This document shows, in pieces, positions 31,601 to 43,321 of a DNA stretch of 64,000 nucleotides. The stretch is from Wyeomyia smithii (taxonomy: Eukaryota; Arthropoda; Insecta; Diptera; Culicidae). The position numbers were made by a program, and so were the translations under genes. Position 1 is the first letter of the stretch. Each line of letters starts with the position of its first letter. The notes below the pieces were generated by a model. That model was not told the DNA's origin, made no database searches, and saw only the letters and a program-made list of their open reading frames with translations. The stretch covers positions 100,319,306 to 100,383,305 of the forward strand of contig NC_073695.1 in assembly GCF_029784165.1 (NCBI RefSeq). The letters run 5' to 3'.

Positions 31601-33813
31601 TTCGAAATATTTCTTAACTTAATTCGGATTATTTCAGTTTTGTTTATGAAAATACGCTTTTGGTGATTTATTTGTAGTTCTCCAGCAAAAAACAATAGAG
31701 TTATTTGAATATACCATCGATATAACACAATTCATTCTTTGACTTCAAAAAGATTGGATGAATAATTTATGCGCTATTTCATTTAATTCATTACCGCAAT
31801 TTTGCCATTTTTGAACGAAATTTGCCACTTATCCTAAATTGAATAATTTAATTGCAAATACCTACAGCAAGCAATAATGTATTGAATTAAACGAATCGAG
31901 AATAATAAATAAAAATGCAAGATGAAATCACTCGATACGACCACTGCTTTACGTTCCCGGAGACCCTTTCATCTGCCGTTAAGCACTGTCTATCATTGAA
32001 GGTTTCCACTCTCTGGCCGGTGTCACAACCAACACGAGGTCCACGTTTGGTTCCGGCGGTACAAAGTTTTAATTGTTTCCGAGAAATAATCCATCGTTTA
32101 TCGTATTAATCACCGGCGGCTGTGCTGCTGTCTTTCTCTCTCGCGTTCTCTTTCGCTTAGAAGACTCACTAGGATGCACAAAGTTCAAATCATCACCGGC
32201 AAACACCTTCCGGAGAAAGCACCTCGAGCGAATCAAGACTTCAGTTTCATTTCACCTTTCGCTGTCCACAGTTGGGAAACAAAAGTTTTTTTCCTGCTCC
32301 TCTTGCACCGTTCACCCGCTTACCCCAACTATTTGATCAATTGTTTTCAGCCGACTTCGCGCACAAGGTGACAAATACAGCCGACCGGTATCCCGGTGAT
32401 TCCAGACCGAACCTACCGAACTTGGGTTGTAATTTTCGGTGCTGAAAATTCATCATTCCAACCCTTTGAGCGACAGTTGCCGTAAAATTACGGTTTGACA
32501 GTTTGGGGACATTTTTCGTTCGGTTCGCTTTCGGCAGTGATCGAAAGCATAGACAGCTGCCGCTCGAAAATGTGACTACGTCCTGGTGACAGAACCAGAT
32601 ACAGCCTTTCTCCTGTGGGTTCACTGCCATCATGTTGCGATGGGTGAAGGTGATATCGGTTCGGAGAAGTTGCCACCTCCGCCGTCCGCGCTCAATAGAG
32701 AAGAAAATGTACATTTCAATGATGCGGAATCGGTTTTCGGGCACGTATCAACACGGTAAAGTTAGGCTTCAGCGCCCACAGCAACGCAACGTGACGTGCG
32801 ATGTTTCCTCCTAGATTCGGTTGTAGTTTTGGCTGTCGGGTCCGTGGACCAGCGAAAACAAGCGTTCTTCAAAAGTTGATAAGTTGAGCGGAGTAACTGC
32901 TTGTGTGTATGTGTATGTATGATTGCATACTGATTAAGGTGTAACTTTGGCCCGAATATGCTGAGTTTATGTAACGTTGTGGTAAATTTTCAATTACCCT
33001 GAAGCCGTTTCTCATCTCGGGTTAAGTATGCCAACAACGTAATACGAGCTGAGTGATAGCTAGTCAAATATGCTTTATTGTGGTTGGCATAATTACTTGC
33101 TCTCTACAATACAAGAAGCATCATCCATCACAGAATAAATCCAAGATAATTTTGAGTTTATCATGCAAATCATTGCCCGGAATAATGTCAACTTTAATCA
33201 AATCTAATTTCATACTTCCGAGCAACCAAACCAGAGCAGACCAATGAAAATTTATGTCCTACATCTTCCGGCGCTTAATCATCATCTCCGCTACCCCGCC
33301 CACATCCGTTATGTAATAACGCTATATTGGCGGGCTTTATGCTAAGCTGTCGATGCCGTGCGGCCTTTCGCAGAATTGATACCGGATATCTTGGGCCAAT
33401 CATAATCAACTGTCGACGACTACGGTGCAGGAACCAGGAGCGGCCGAATTGTGAACAAATTACGTCAGCATTATTTCCGTCGGCTGCTGATTGCGCGGCA
33501 AATAATAATAAAACAGAAAACTTTTTGCTTCTGCTTCTTCGAGCATTGTGATGATTCGCTGCTCAATAATGGATCGAAAATCAATCAACAGCCGCCTGTA
33601 AAGGTCGAAATTGGTGTTCCCTAGCACTGTAAGCCAATTTGAAGAAATTACGCAGCATCACCAGCCTAGTTAATCTTTTATCGGCTTTTGAATGATTTAA
33701 CAGTTTAACGGAACTGTAAAGTCGAATGGGTGCGATAGGTTAGAGAATTAGTTAGACGTTTGCGTCTCGGACAGAGTAGAACTTTACCACAATAAGTTAC
33801 ACGTAATACAGTA
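31601..33813. other. Intron or intergenic DNA, partly G+C-richer, no gene assigned
   Basis: The 31960-32830 and 33260-33620 intervals are less AT-rich and have several short open frames on both strands (for example 32337-32744 minus). I recognise no domain and no convincing splice-bounded exon. They may hold regulatory or untranslated sequence. Confidence 0.4.
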
Positions 33814-33817
33814 TAAA

Positions 33818-35628
33818 CCCTCTAGTGCCCAAGTTAATTTTCAGATGGGCCTCGGTAAAATCACTATGAAACTGTTTTCAAATTTAATTTTCCATTTTTC
33901 TTTGACATTTGAATTCTAGAATTAAAGTTTCACTATGGTTCAAATCTCTCTCAGAATTCCGAATCGATTTTTGTTCTATTTGGAAGGCTCCGTAAATCAA
34001 TATATTAGAAATGAGGAAATGTCTGCTTTTGAACCCCTGAAATTTTTTAAAGTGTGGGGTTGACTACATAGAATTTTATTTATAAACTTACGAAATTCTG
34101 GAATCATGTTAAGGTCCATAGTCATTAAAAAATTTTAACGATTGATTAACGATCTCAGTGCATGGCTCTGCACCACTGATCTATCAGAACTAAGCTCAAG
34201 CATCTTCTAACTCTGAGTTTTAAATATTCACTATTTTTGGTACGCATTTTATATGCACAACATAAATTCCGTAAAAAAACAGCAAATGTTTGCTTCGTCT
34301 AATGCTTGCTTAAGATTATCTGAGCTCTTGGACTACTGAATTCTTGGATTTCCAAACTCTTTTCAGATTATTCGATTATATTTCTTGGCTTTGGAAACTC
34401 AACTTACCTACTCATTTCGCTGCCATGCGGTCGTCGTTGTTTCTCCCTGTGAAAACAAGATGTCTAGTAACAGCAGTTTATTCTCTTTATTCTCTAAACT
34501 CACTTTTTTATCTTAAAATCCTCCCCCCCCCTTTCGGACGGGCTTTCTGGCTACTCCACTGGAAGCTTCTATTAATTTAATTTCACTCGTAGTGCAGTAG
34601 CAACCTACACTTCGGTTCCGACACTTGTTTCGCTCTGGCAGTGCTAAACATATTTCGCTGATGTCAGAATGAAGGTGTCACTCTTATTACCGATTCAAAC
34701 TGTCGGGAAATAATACTTGCGATAAAGTGCTCTGTTAAAAGCAATCCAACGTTTCGAATTTCACCTCCCGCCATTTCAAGTGCAGAAGCAAACGAAAGCA
34801 TTGCATAAAGGTAATCGATCCTGTCGTATGCACGCTCTGAGGAGCAATAAATACAGCGTTGTGGATTTAATCTTTGCTCACATAAATCAATTTAGAATCT
34901 CGTTTCAAATAGATGAATTTTGTCAAATTTAATTTTCTTATCCTTTGGAAATTATTTTATCTCTCTCAAAATGCGAAAATCCATCACATATAACACTGAC
35001 TGATAAGTCGGAAAATTTGACTAAGCTTTTCTCTGGATGCTCTCATTATACAGACAACGCAACAACGACTACCAAAGTAATCCATCGTGCTTCTCGCTGC
35101 CACAAGAAGTTTCAAGTATTATGGCAGCATCTGCTGAAGATATGCAACGAAATATGTTGAAGAGATCATGTAAACCTTTTTTTGTTTGGATTTCCATCCT
35201 TTAAGCTGCTTTGTTCATATCCCCCAAGGACAATTTTCAACCGGAGTTTGTCGTACCGGGGCTGCATTTTATTCGATTTATATCTTAGCAACATAATAGG
35301 ATGCCGCAAAGGAAGAAAGATGGATTTTTCACACACTTATGACAACCAACCTTCCTGTAACACACCTGGAACTTAGTTCGAACAATACATTTTCACAGCA
35401 TTTGGTAAGGGGGAAGAAACGAAACAATCTCTCAAAGCTGGGGAATTCCTGATAGTCGAAAGAAAGGAAGATCAAAATCTAAATTGATCTTTTTTTAGTT
35501 TCTAAACGACTTACTTACTAAACTTTATTTAAATCTGGACACCGACTTCACAATAAACCTTCATAGACATTTTAGACAATTATTTATAAAGGATTTATAG
35601 TGATTTTACTGGCTTGGGCACTAATGGG
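33818..35628. mobile_element. Degenerate TTAA-type (piggyBac-like) non-autonomous element, 1.8 kb
   Basis: The left end CCCTCTAGTGCCCAAG (33818) matches the inverted complement of the right end, CCCATTAGTGCCCAAG (ending 35628). Subterminal TAAAATCACTAT words are also inverted (about 33857 and 35605). TTAA follows the right end (35629-35632), and TAAA, one change from TTAA, precedes the left. CCC starts and TTAA targets are piggyBac hallmarks. The interior has no transposase. It includes one arm of the hairpin MITE family (34273-34312) and a C8 run (34521). Confidence 0.6.
34273..34312. repeat. Single arm of the GCTTCGTCTAATACCTGCTTA hairpin family
   Basis: AAAAAACAGCAAATGTTTGC followed by TTCGTCTAATGCTTGCTTA matches one arm of the complete hairpin MITE at 60919-61030 with a few changes. 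The partner arm is absent here, so it is a solo end. Confidence 0.65.
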
Positions 35629-35632
35629 TTAA

Positions 35633-36097
35633 TGATGCTTGATAGGATAAAAAGCTAGTCGAAAAGAGGCAATGTAAAGACTGAAGTATGTTCAGACTCG
35701 AGTCAGGTATTACCGGAGGCAATTTACTCATATTAGAACCTCTGACTCCTTCAATACATTTACTTCAAAGGCATCTCTGAAACAACAAACACACTTGATT
35801 AGAGCCAACTTAAACGATATGAAATCAAACCTTTACTCAGACTATCCTTCCGATAACAGAGAACGTACAAGCTGGCCTACGTTTCGCAGGCGCTTCGTAC
35901 GTTGATTTTAAAATACACCTATAAACAGGGGCGCTTGCAGGCACAAGAAAGTTCACTCGCCACGGCATGTGCATGGACGTCCAAGTTCTAAGTTGAATCC
36001 ATAGAGAGTTTCCCGGAGGTCAAATTTCTGCTGAGAGAAAACAATGGCCAGCAGCGCACAATAACCCGAGAGCCGGAAAACTTAATTAGTCGCAAAC
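35633..36097. other. No gene seen
   Basis: Ordinary AT-rich sequence forms the left flank of the nested SINE/LINE insertion. Confidence 0.5.
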
Positions 36098-36242
36098 AAA
36101 GACCATTATATAGCGGGGGCCTAGTGTGGTTGGTAACGTCTCCGCCAACCACGCTCGACGCCTGGGTTCGAATCCCATCGCCAACATAGGTGTCGATGGT
36201 TGTGAGGTGGCGTGATCCACTCACAACCAACTCAACTGGTCT

Positions 36243-37684
36243 TTTTTTTTTTTTGTATGCCTGAAGGGCATTGGGTAGAAAGCGCCACTGCGACAGGAAT
36301 GTTTGTCTTTTGTGGCTGGTCCCGATTACTTTACACAGATTACAAGATGCTCGAACTCATTGATGGAGTTGAGCTAGTTGGTTGTAAGCCTGTGCCCCAA
36401 TCCGGAACTACATGGTTGATGAAACCTGTGACCGTTTTGGGATTGGTGCTCCATACCTGGTATGGAGTTGAGGGGTAACTTCCAAAGAAGTTAAACCTCG
36501 ATGAAGCAAGAGCCCCGCAAAAGCAAAGCAAATGCGCTGAGCTCTCAGGTTCAGCGTTGCAAAAGCGACAATAGTCGGTTAGGACTTTGCCGATTTTCTT
36601 TAAATGATAAAGAGCAGGACAGTGTCCAGTGAGAAGTCCCGTGATGATGCGTAGTTCACTACGAGTTAAACTAAGTAGCCGTTTGGTAACCGTAGGGTTA
36701 GGGTAGATAAACTGTTTAGCTTGCCTGCAACCCTGCGCATGTTGCCATTGAGATGCTATCTTTAGCTTTTCCCATGTACTTAGTTCGCCTTTAATGGCGG
36801 ATGTGGAAGTACCCAAAAACGATTCCGGTCCAATGAATTGCTGAGCAGATCCTTGTCTTGCGAGGCTGTCGGCATGTTCATTTCCCTCGATTCCGCAGTG
36901 ACCGGGTACCCAAAGTAGCATAACTTTGTTGAGGCGGGAGTGCTCCCTGAGTGTTGCGATGCACTCCCAGACTAGTCTGGAGACACATGTAGCAGACTTT
37001 AATGCCTTTAGTGCCGCCTGACTGTCCGAAAAGATTCCGATTTTCGCATGTCTATATTTGCGATGTAGACATGTTATAGCACAGATATATATTGCGTAAA
37101 CCTCCGCCTGAAAGACGGTTGGCCACTTACCCATTGAGATAGTGGCCTTTATACCTGGTCCGTAGATCCCTGAACCAGTCTGGGGTCCGATTTTTAAGCC
37201 ATCCGTGTAGAAGCGGATTGTGCCCGATGGAAGACTCGGCCCTCCATTGTTCCACATGGAGCGATCTGTGTCGATCACTATATATGGAACGTCCATGTTT
37301 GGCTTCGCTTCCATCCAGTCCGAGACTGTTGTTACTAATGGTGTCAGCTTAAACTCCTTTAGGATGCTTAGGTGACCCGTTAGGTCACCTTCGAGCATCG
37401 TTGTATTTCTTTGCAGCCTTAGTGCGCCAAGCTCTGCTTCCTTCTTCACATGGAGATGTAGAGGAAGTAAGCAAAGCAAGGCCTCCAAGGCTGCTGTCGG
37501 TGTTGTGCGCAGGGCACTGGTAACTGAGAGACAGGCCAATCGTTGGACTTTAGTAAGTTTCGCCTGAGCTGTCTTTTCATTTACTTTAGGCCACCATGCG
37601 AGGGCTGCGTAGGTTCTACGTGGCCGAGCAATGGTGATGTAAGACCAGAGCGCTAATTGTGGTTTTAGCCCCCAGGTCTTGCCA
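36243..37684 (-). mobile_element. 5'-truncated LINE inserted in the SINE
   Basis: On the minus strand it ends in poly(A) (+ strand T run at 36242-36255). AACTCAACTGGTCT flanks it on both sides (36229-36242 and 37685-37698). The 5' end at 37684 cuts into the RT C-terminus, as expected for incomplete target-primed reverse transcription. The coding part is intact (36340-37683). An RNase H domain after RT places it in the I/LOA group of non-LTR elements. LOA (Lian-like) is my best guess from mosquito families. Confidence 0.92.
36340..37683 (-). CDS. LINE ORF2 C-terminus: RT tail, RNase H and Cys/His knuckle
   Basis: The frame is open for 448 codons from the truncation point (GKTWGLKPQLALWSYITIAR) to TAA at 36340. 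The first 150 residues are the RT thumb (LAWWPK, KVQRLACLSVTSALRTTPT). The RNase H domain follows with its acidic residues: IRFYTDGLK (Asp), FQAEVYAI (Glu), IFSDSQAALKAL (Asp) and VPGHCGIEGNEHADSLAR (His/Asp). The end has CRFCNAEPESSAHLLCFC, a C-x2-C-x8-H-x3-C knuckle. No stop or frameshift is visible, so the insertion is young or the segment was recently active elsewhere. Without an N-terminus it cannot be a working element. Confidence 0.9.
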   Translation of the reverse strand, partial: GKTWGLKPQLALWSYITIARPRRTYAALAWWPKVNEKTAQAKLTKVQRLACLSVTSALRTTPTAALEALLCLLPLHLHVKKEAELGALRLQRNTTMLEGDLTGHLSILKEFKLTPLVTTVSDWMEAKPNMDVPYIVIDTDRSMWNNGGPSLPSGTIRFYTDGLKIGPQTGSGIYGPGIKATISMGKWPTVFQAEVYAIYICAITCLHRKYRHAKIGIFSDSQAALKALKSATCVSRLVWECIATLREHSRLNKVMLLWVPGHCGIEGNEHADSLARQGSAQQFIGPESFLGTSTSAIKGELSTWEKLKIASQWQHAQGCRQAKQFIYPNPTVTKRLLSLTRSELRIITGLLTGHCPALYHLKKIGKVLTDYCRFCNAEPESSAHLLCFCGALASSRFNFFGSYPSTPYQVWSTNPKTVTGFINHVVPDWGTGLQPTSSTPSMSSSIL

Positions 37685-37925
37685 AACTCAACTGGTCTAG
37701 ATTAAATCCTAGCCGACACCGGGAGATTTTCTGAGGCGAAAAATCTCTGGGATCACGCCTTCCATCGCATGAGGAAGTAAAGCCGTTGGCGCCGGTCCGT
37801 TAATAAACGGGTCGTGAGTTAGGGTCCTGGGTGTGGAGTCGCCTCCCTGGGCGTCGGTGATTGGCCACAACAGTGGCGGAACTAGACCGACGGAAAATAA
37901 GTGAAAAAAAAAAAAAGACCATTAT

Positions 37926-38642
37926 CAAATGGAATGGCTGAAACTCGCCCCCGACGTTGATTGGGAAACAAGGCCCGTCATCGCCGAGATGATGCTTGTG
38001 GAGAAAATTACAAAGCACACCTTAGTTTACCTTCGACTTCAATCTCTAAACGGAATGTTTCGCCATCCGAACGCCATACCCAGCACGAGCACCGTTCATG
38101 GCTATATGGTGCCGAAATTGTGCAAGCGTCATTCTTCAGAACTACTTCAGAGGTCCTAGCGGAACAGCAATCATCTTGCGATGTTTTGGTATTGTATTTA
38201 GGAGCATACCTACTTGGTAAAACGATGTTGTTCTCATGGTGTAAATAAATTTAGCTGTAGGAATATCAGTATCTTTAGATGCTGAACACTGGCCAACTTT
38301 GACAACAAATTGTCCACCATTCATTCTTGAATGCCGTGTGCGGGAGTTAAAACGAGGTACTCTCACATGGAAAAAAATCATAGCAAGTAAAATAAATGAT
38401 TTAATTGAGATCCTATGTTTTCGCGTGAATTTTCAGCGTCGAAGCCAAACATTTTTGTAAACATTTATTTAGTTTTTAGCCAGCTACGTAACGGCCAGCT
38501 GAAACTAAACCTTAAAAAAAACGGATTAAACTTTACGCTAAAAACAATCCTACACCTCAGAAAGATGAGGAAATTTATGAGGGAAAACTTCCTGATTTCC
38601 TTTCTAATAGATTTCGCCCCCTCCTTTCCTCAAGGTGAGCAT
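37926..38642. other. No gene assigned
   Basis: This is the right flank of the SINE. Short open frames occur on both strands (for example 38142-38381 minus, 38415-38645 plus) without recognised domains. Confidence 0.4.
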
Positions 38643-38984
38643 TAGGGTGGGACAAAAAAAAATTCTAGCTCCCATGCACTTTTTGTGTTCCTTATAGGTC
38701 CAATAACAACCGTGTAACTTTTCAGATCGATCGGTGGAACTATATTTTTGCGCCCGATTTTTAAAGTTTCCATACGATTTTATATGGAAAATCCCCTTTT
38801 CAAAACTTATTCTCTAGACATGTCCGGTTGTCTTCTAATAATATATCGATACATGATATTTGTAGAAAATTTTCCTAGAAAAACCCCTTCCGAAGACCGT
38901 AAGGCACTACGATGTTTGTAGAAAAAGTTATTCACCAGAAACTGATTGAATGTCTGACGAACGGCTTACTATTGAATTATACTA
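38643..38984 (+). repeat. Dispersed repeat starting TTAGGGTGGGACAAAAAAA
   Basis: The GGGTGGGACAAAAAAAAATT start and following GATCGATCGGTGGAACTA, CCATACGATTTTATATGG and CTTCCGAAGACCG words look like a mosquito non-autonomous element. The right limit is where RTE coding sequence begins (about 38985). The opposite terminus was not found. Confidence 0.5.
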
Positions 38985-40475
38985 GCAACACTGCCGCACG
39001 CCGAACGCCTTCTCGAAGTCCACGGAAACCAGTAAGAGAGATTCCTGGAATTCGTTGACTTGCTCTAAAATAATACGGAGCGTTGCAATATGATCAGCGC
39101 ATGATCGGCCAGCACCCAGCTTGCTGCCGACGAAGAGTAGCGACAATTTTCTCCAGGATCCTATTCAGGATCACCTTGCAAAGTACTTTGAGAGTTATGC
39201 ACAGCAGTGTGGTGCCACGCCAGTTTCCATATTCCGCTAGAACCCCTTTCTTAGGGACTTTTACTAAAATGTCCACCGGGAATGTCGCGGTTTCCCATAT
39301 ATTACCAAAGAGCTGATGTATCCTCTGTGCTGACAAGGTTAGGTCCACTTTGAGCATCTCGACTGAAATGCAGTCAATTCCTGACGCGCTGTTGGATTCC
39401 ATGCTTTTGATTGGCGCTTCAATTTCAGCTAATGTTGGAGCCTCAGAGTTGACGCGGTTAATACGTCGCCCGTCGATCATTCTCCTAGTTTCATCCGATA
39501 TCCATTCCCTTCGTCCGCTACGCAATTTGCCAATCGAATCGTATCGTCACTTGTCGTGATGAAAACATTCTTGATATTCGACCATTGTTCTTCGACCGTC
39601 CTACCGATTGGCAACTCCGATGCTCGAGCTACAAGTAGTTCGACGAAGGCCCTTCTCACTTCGGCATTCTCCAACAGACGGACATCGTACCGACATCCAA
39701 CTTTCTCTTATCTCCGCTGGACACGAGCGACGCATAGGCGTATCTCGACGATGACAAGATGATGGTCGGATGCAATATCGGCGCTCCGTTTCGACATTTT
39801 CGACTGATGCAGATGTGGTCAATTTGGTTTTCTGCTCGGCCAGCGCGGGAAACCCAGGAGGTGCTGGTCGACGAGGGAAGAGCGATCCCCCAATCACCAT
39901 GTTATTGTTACCACAAAACTCCACAAACAGTTCTCCGTTCGCGCTCATTTATCTTAAACCATGGCGACCCATGACGAATTCGAGGTCTTCGTTGTTGGAA
40001 CCAATCTTAGCGTTGACGTCGCCCAAATGGACTTGGATGTCCCCCTTTGGGACTTTCTCTACCACACTATTCAACTGACTGTAAAAACCCTCTTTCTCCA
40101 GCAAGTCGGCAGTATCAAATGGCTCATAACACTGGATTATCGTAAGGCTTCTAACCCGTGTTCTACATCTGGCAACGAATATTCTTTCGTTTATCGGTTC
40201 CCATCTCATCAAGGCTGCATGAGCGTGCGGACTTAGCAGGAACCCAACGCCTCGCTCTCGAGTCGCGTTTTCTCCTCGTATGAATATAATAACACCCGGA
40301 CGGTGTTTTGTGTTCACCAGTGTTCGGCCAACGAACTTCGCTCAGTCTTAGAATTCATATAGCTGATTGAGCCAGCTAATTGAGCCAGCTAATTGAGCCA
40401 GCTAATTGAACCTAGCTAATTGAGCCAGCTTGCCCTGCTGGGCAAGGTACAAGATGTTCCATGTGTCGATTCGTG
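38985..40475 (-). pseudogene. RTE-clade LINE remnant: endonuclease and start of RT
   Basis: The minus strand starts near 40460 with TWNILYLAQQGKLAQLA, the N-terminal strand of the AP endonuclease. After a tandem expansion (40361-40431) it continues SEVRWPNTGEHKTP, GVGFLLSPHAHAALMRWEPI, TIIQCYEPFDTADLLEKEGF and HLGDVNAKIGSN (catalytic GD-N-K) and NNNMVIGGSLFPRR. After frame breaks the RT begins with ASGIDCISVEMLK, VPKKGVLAEYGNWRGTTLLC, KVILNRILEKI and VSVDFEKAF (box A), where it is cut off at 38985. The endonuclease style matches BovB/RTE-type proteins. At least three frame breaks are present. Confidence 0.85.
40361..40431. repeat. 16-bp tandem repeat inside the RTE endonuclease
   Basis: About four and a half copies of GAGCCAGCTAATT(GA) occur with one variant copy (GAACCTAGCTAATT). 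In the element's frame the unit encodes the LAQLA strand. The array replaces the residues normally between GKLAQL and SEVRW, and because 16 is not a multiple of three it breaks the frame. Confidence 0.85.
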
Positions 40476-40718
40476 TCTTTTTTATAATAGGGGGGGGGGA
40501 TGTTTTGTGATGAATTAATTATTTACTAATATTTATTGTGTGTTCTGCCACAAACGGTGACATATCAACACTATTACATTAATTTTAATTTTTATTTCAT
40601 TGAAAGATTGTAATTGCTTCCGCAGTTAAGTGAATATATTTGTAGGAAAATTGTAAACCTACTTGTCAAGAAGAAAAAGGAATTTAAAATTAAACCTTAA
40701 TCTAATCTTAAACCTATC

Positions 40719-43320
40719 CTACTGACTATAAAGTGAGCTAATCGTTGTAATTGAGGATTGCAACGATTTTTGTCGGAACTTGTTGATAATTTGGTTTGAC
40801 ATATTTTCTAATGCTTCCACATTAGTAAGCCAGTGTAGTTCATTCGTGCTAAACCAGCCAGGACGCTTCAATATCATTTTCAGAAGTTTGTTCTGAATCC
40901 TTTGAAGCATCTTTATTCCGGTTGTAAAACAACGTGTCCAGATGGGGACTGCATATAACATTGCTGGTCTTAATATTTGTTTGTAAATTAACAGTTTATT
41001 CTTGGGACAAAGTCTAGAATTTCTGTTGATAAGAGGATACAAACATTTTATATATTCATTGTACTTTGTTTGGATATTCTCAATGTGCTTCTTGAAGGCA
41101 AGATTTTTATCATAAATTAGCCCTAAATATTTAACTTGGTCAGACCATTTAAGATTTTACCGTTCATCTTAACAACATGGTTATTGGTGGGTTTGAGAAA
41201 GAAACACTTGGTTTATGGGAAAAAAACAATTATTTGTGTTTTTGATGCATTAGGAGAAATCTTTCATTTCTGCAAATATGAAGAAAATATATCTAGACTT
41301 TTTTGTAGCCTACGTCATATGACACGAAGGCTTTTTCTATTTACGGAAATGCTTCTATCGTCACAAAACAGAGATTTCTCACATCCTGATGGTAAATCAG
41401 AAGTAAAAATATTTTATAAGACTGGGCCCAAGATACTTCCTTGAGGTACACCAGCTCTAACACGCAATCTATCAGATTTACTCTTCAAATAGTTAACCTG
41501 AAGAGTGCGGTCAGTCAAGTAACTTTGTATCATTTTTGTGATGTAAAGAGGAAAACGGAAATTGGACATTTTAGCTATCAAACCTTTATGCCAAACACTG
41601 TCGAATGCTTTTTCTATGTCTAGAAGAGCAGCTCCAGTGGAATAACCTTCAGATTTATTAGTACGAATCATATTAGTTACTCTAAGTACCTGATGAGTAG
41701 TCGAATGCCCATGGCGAAATCCAAACTGCTAATTTGCAAAAATTGAATTTTCATTGATGTGTGTCATCATTCTATTAAGAATCATTCTTTCAAAAAGTTT
41801 GCTTATAGAAAAGAGTAAACTAATTGGACGATAACTTGATGCTTTAGCAGGATTTTTTCAGGTTTTGAAATTGGAGTGACTTTGGCATTTTTCCATTTTG
41901 AGGGTAAATATGCTAATTCAAAGCATCTGTTAAAAATTCTCACCAAGAAATTGAAAAAGCTTTAGGGAAGTCTTTTAAGGAGGATATAAAAAATACCATC
42001 ATCTCCTGGTGCTTTCATGTTTTCAAAGTTCTTGATAATAGTTCGTATTCATTCAAGTTTATTTCTAGTACCTCTTCAGGAAGAAATTCTTGAGTGGTGA
42101 TCTGATCATACTTTTGTGATACTTTATTTTCAATAGGTCTCATTACGTTCAAATTGAAATTATTAACACTCTCGGACTGCTGAGCAAGTTTTTGAGCTTT
42201 TTGTTCATTCGTAAGAAATATGTGGTCACCATCTTTGAGGACTGGAAAGGGCTTTGAAGGTTTCTTAAGAACCTTCGAAAGCTACCAGAACGGTTTGGAA
42301 TATGGTTTTAGTTGTTCAACTTCTCTCATGAAATTTTCATTTCGCAAGAAAGTGAATCTATGTTTGATTTTCATTTGTAAATCTTAAAAAATAACTTTCA
42401 AAGCAGGATCACAAGTTCTTTGATATTGACGTCTCCGTATGTTCTTCAAACGTATAAGATGTTGAAGCTCATTGTCAATGATTGGGGTATTAAATTTCAC
42501 TCTAGCCTTAGGAACTGATAAGTTTCAAATCATCCAATACTCCGTCAATGTGAGCACTGTTTTGTAAAACATTATCACAATTCAAGCTTTCTTCGATCGT
42601 GGTACGATATCGATCCCAATTGGCCTTGTGATAGTTAAACACAGACCTAGTGGAATTTAAAATAGTTTCACGGGATATGGAAAAAGTTATAGGAAGATGA
42701 TCAGAATCAAAATCAGCATGAGTTAACAAATCACTGCATGAATGACTTTGATTTGTTAATACTAAATCAATTGTAGGTGGATTCTTAACAGAAGAAAAAC
42801 ATGTAGGAGCATTTGGAAATAAAACTGAATAAAATCCAGCCGAGCAATCGTTGAACAATATTTTTCCATTGGAATTGCTTTGTGCATTATTCCACGATCG
42901 ATGTTTTGCATTAAAATCACCGATGATAAAAAACTTAGATTTAGTTCTCGTGAGTTTTTGTAAATCTCCCTTGAAATGATTTTTCTGCTCACCAGTGCAT
43001 TGAAAAGATAAAAACACTGCGGCTCTAAATAAAACACCAATGTCTGTTTCGATATCAATTCCCAAACTTTCAATAACCTTCGTTTCAAGATGGGGCATAA
43101 CACGATGTTTTATTCGACGGTGGATAACTATTGCAACTCCACCTCCGGCAAATCAATTCTATCGAACCTGTGAACTATTAGTTGGGGTTTCTTTTTAGTT
43201 TAATGTAAGGTTTTAAAAGCGTTTCAGTCACAACTGCAATATGCACACCATGGACTGTTGAAAAATTGAAAAATTCATCCTCTTTCGCTTTTAAAGAGCG
43301 AGCATTCCAAAATTTACAGC
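40719..43320 (-). pseudogene. Jockey ORF2: endonuclease and reverse transcriptase, broken
   Basis: The endonuclease starts WNARSLKAKEDEFFNF near 43305 and continues through VVTETLLKP, a break near 43165, GVAIVIHRRIKHRVMPHLET, FFIIGDFNAKHRSWNNAQS (catalytic) and DSDHLPITF. The middle is degraded (about 42480-41700). RT blocks follow: GAALLDIEKAFDSVWHKGLI (box A, about 41610) and RAGVPQGSILGPVL (about 41440). The YADD block is lost in a degraded stretch at about 41150-41410. The C-terminus LLIYKQILRPAMLYAVPIW to SITTISSLYSQ ends near 40719. It is not functional. Confidence 0.85.
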
Positions 43321-43321
43321 A

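Larger units (their letters stand above)
36110..37913 (+). mobile_element. tRNA-derived SINE with perfect target duplication, split by a LINE
   Basis: The head contains A box TAGTGTGGTTGGTAACG (36123-36138) and B box GGTTCGAATCC (36165-36175). After the LINE insertion (36243-37684) the body resumes at TCTAGATTAAATCC and ends with an A run at about 37903-37916. AAAGACCATTAT flanks both sides (36098-36109 and 37914-37925), a perfect 12-bp target duplication. The SINE without the insertion is about 350 bp. The tRNA-like 75-base head followed by a long unrelated body excludes a functional tRNA gene. Confidence 0.92.

Noticed and set aside
32337..32744. 135-codon minus-strand frame in a less AT-rich region
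   Set aside because: No recognised domain and overlapping open frames on both strands; not enough support for a gene call.
36212..36478. 88-codon plus-strand frame
   Set aside because: Antisense to the LINE RNase H frame and crosses its poly(A) boundary.
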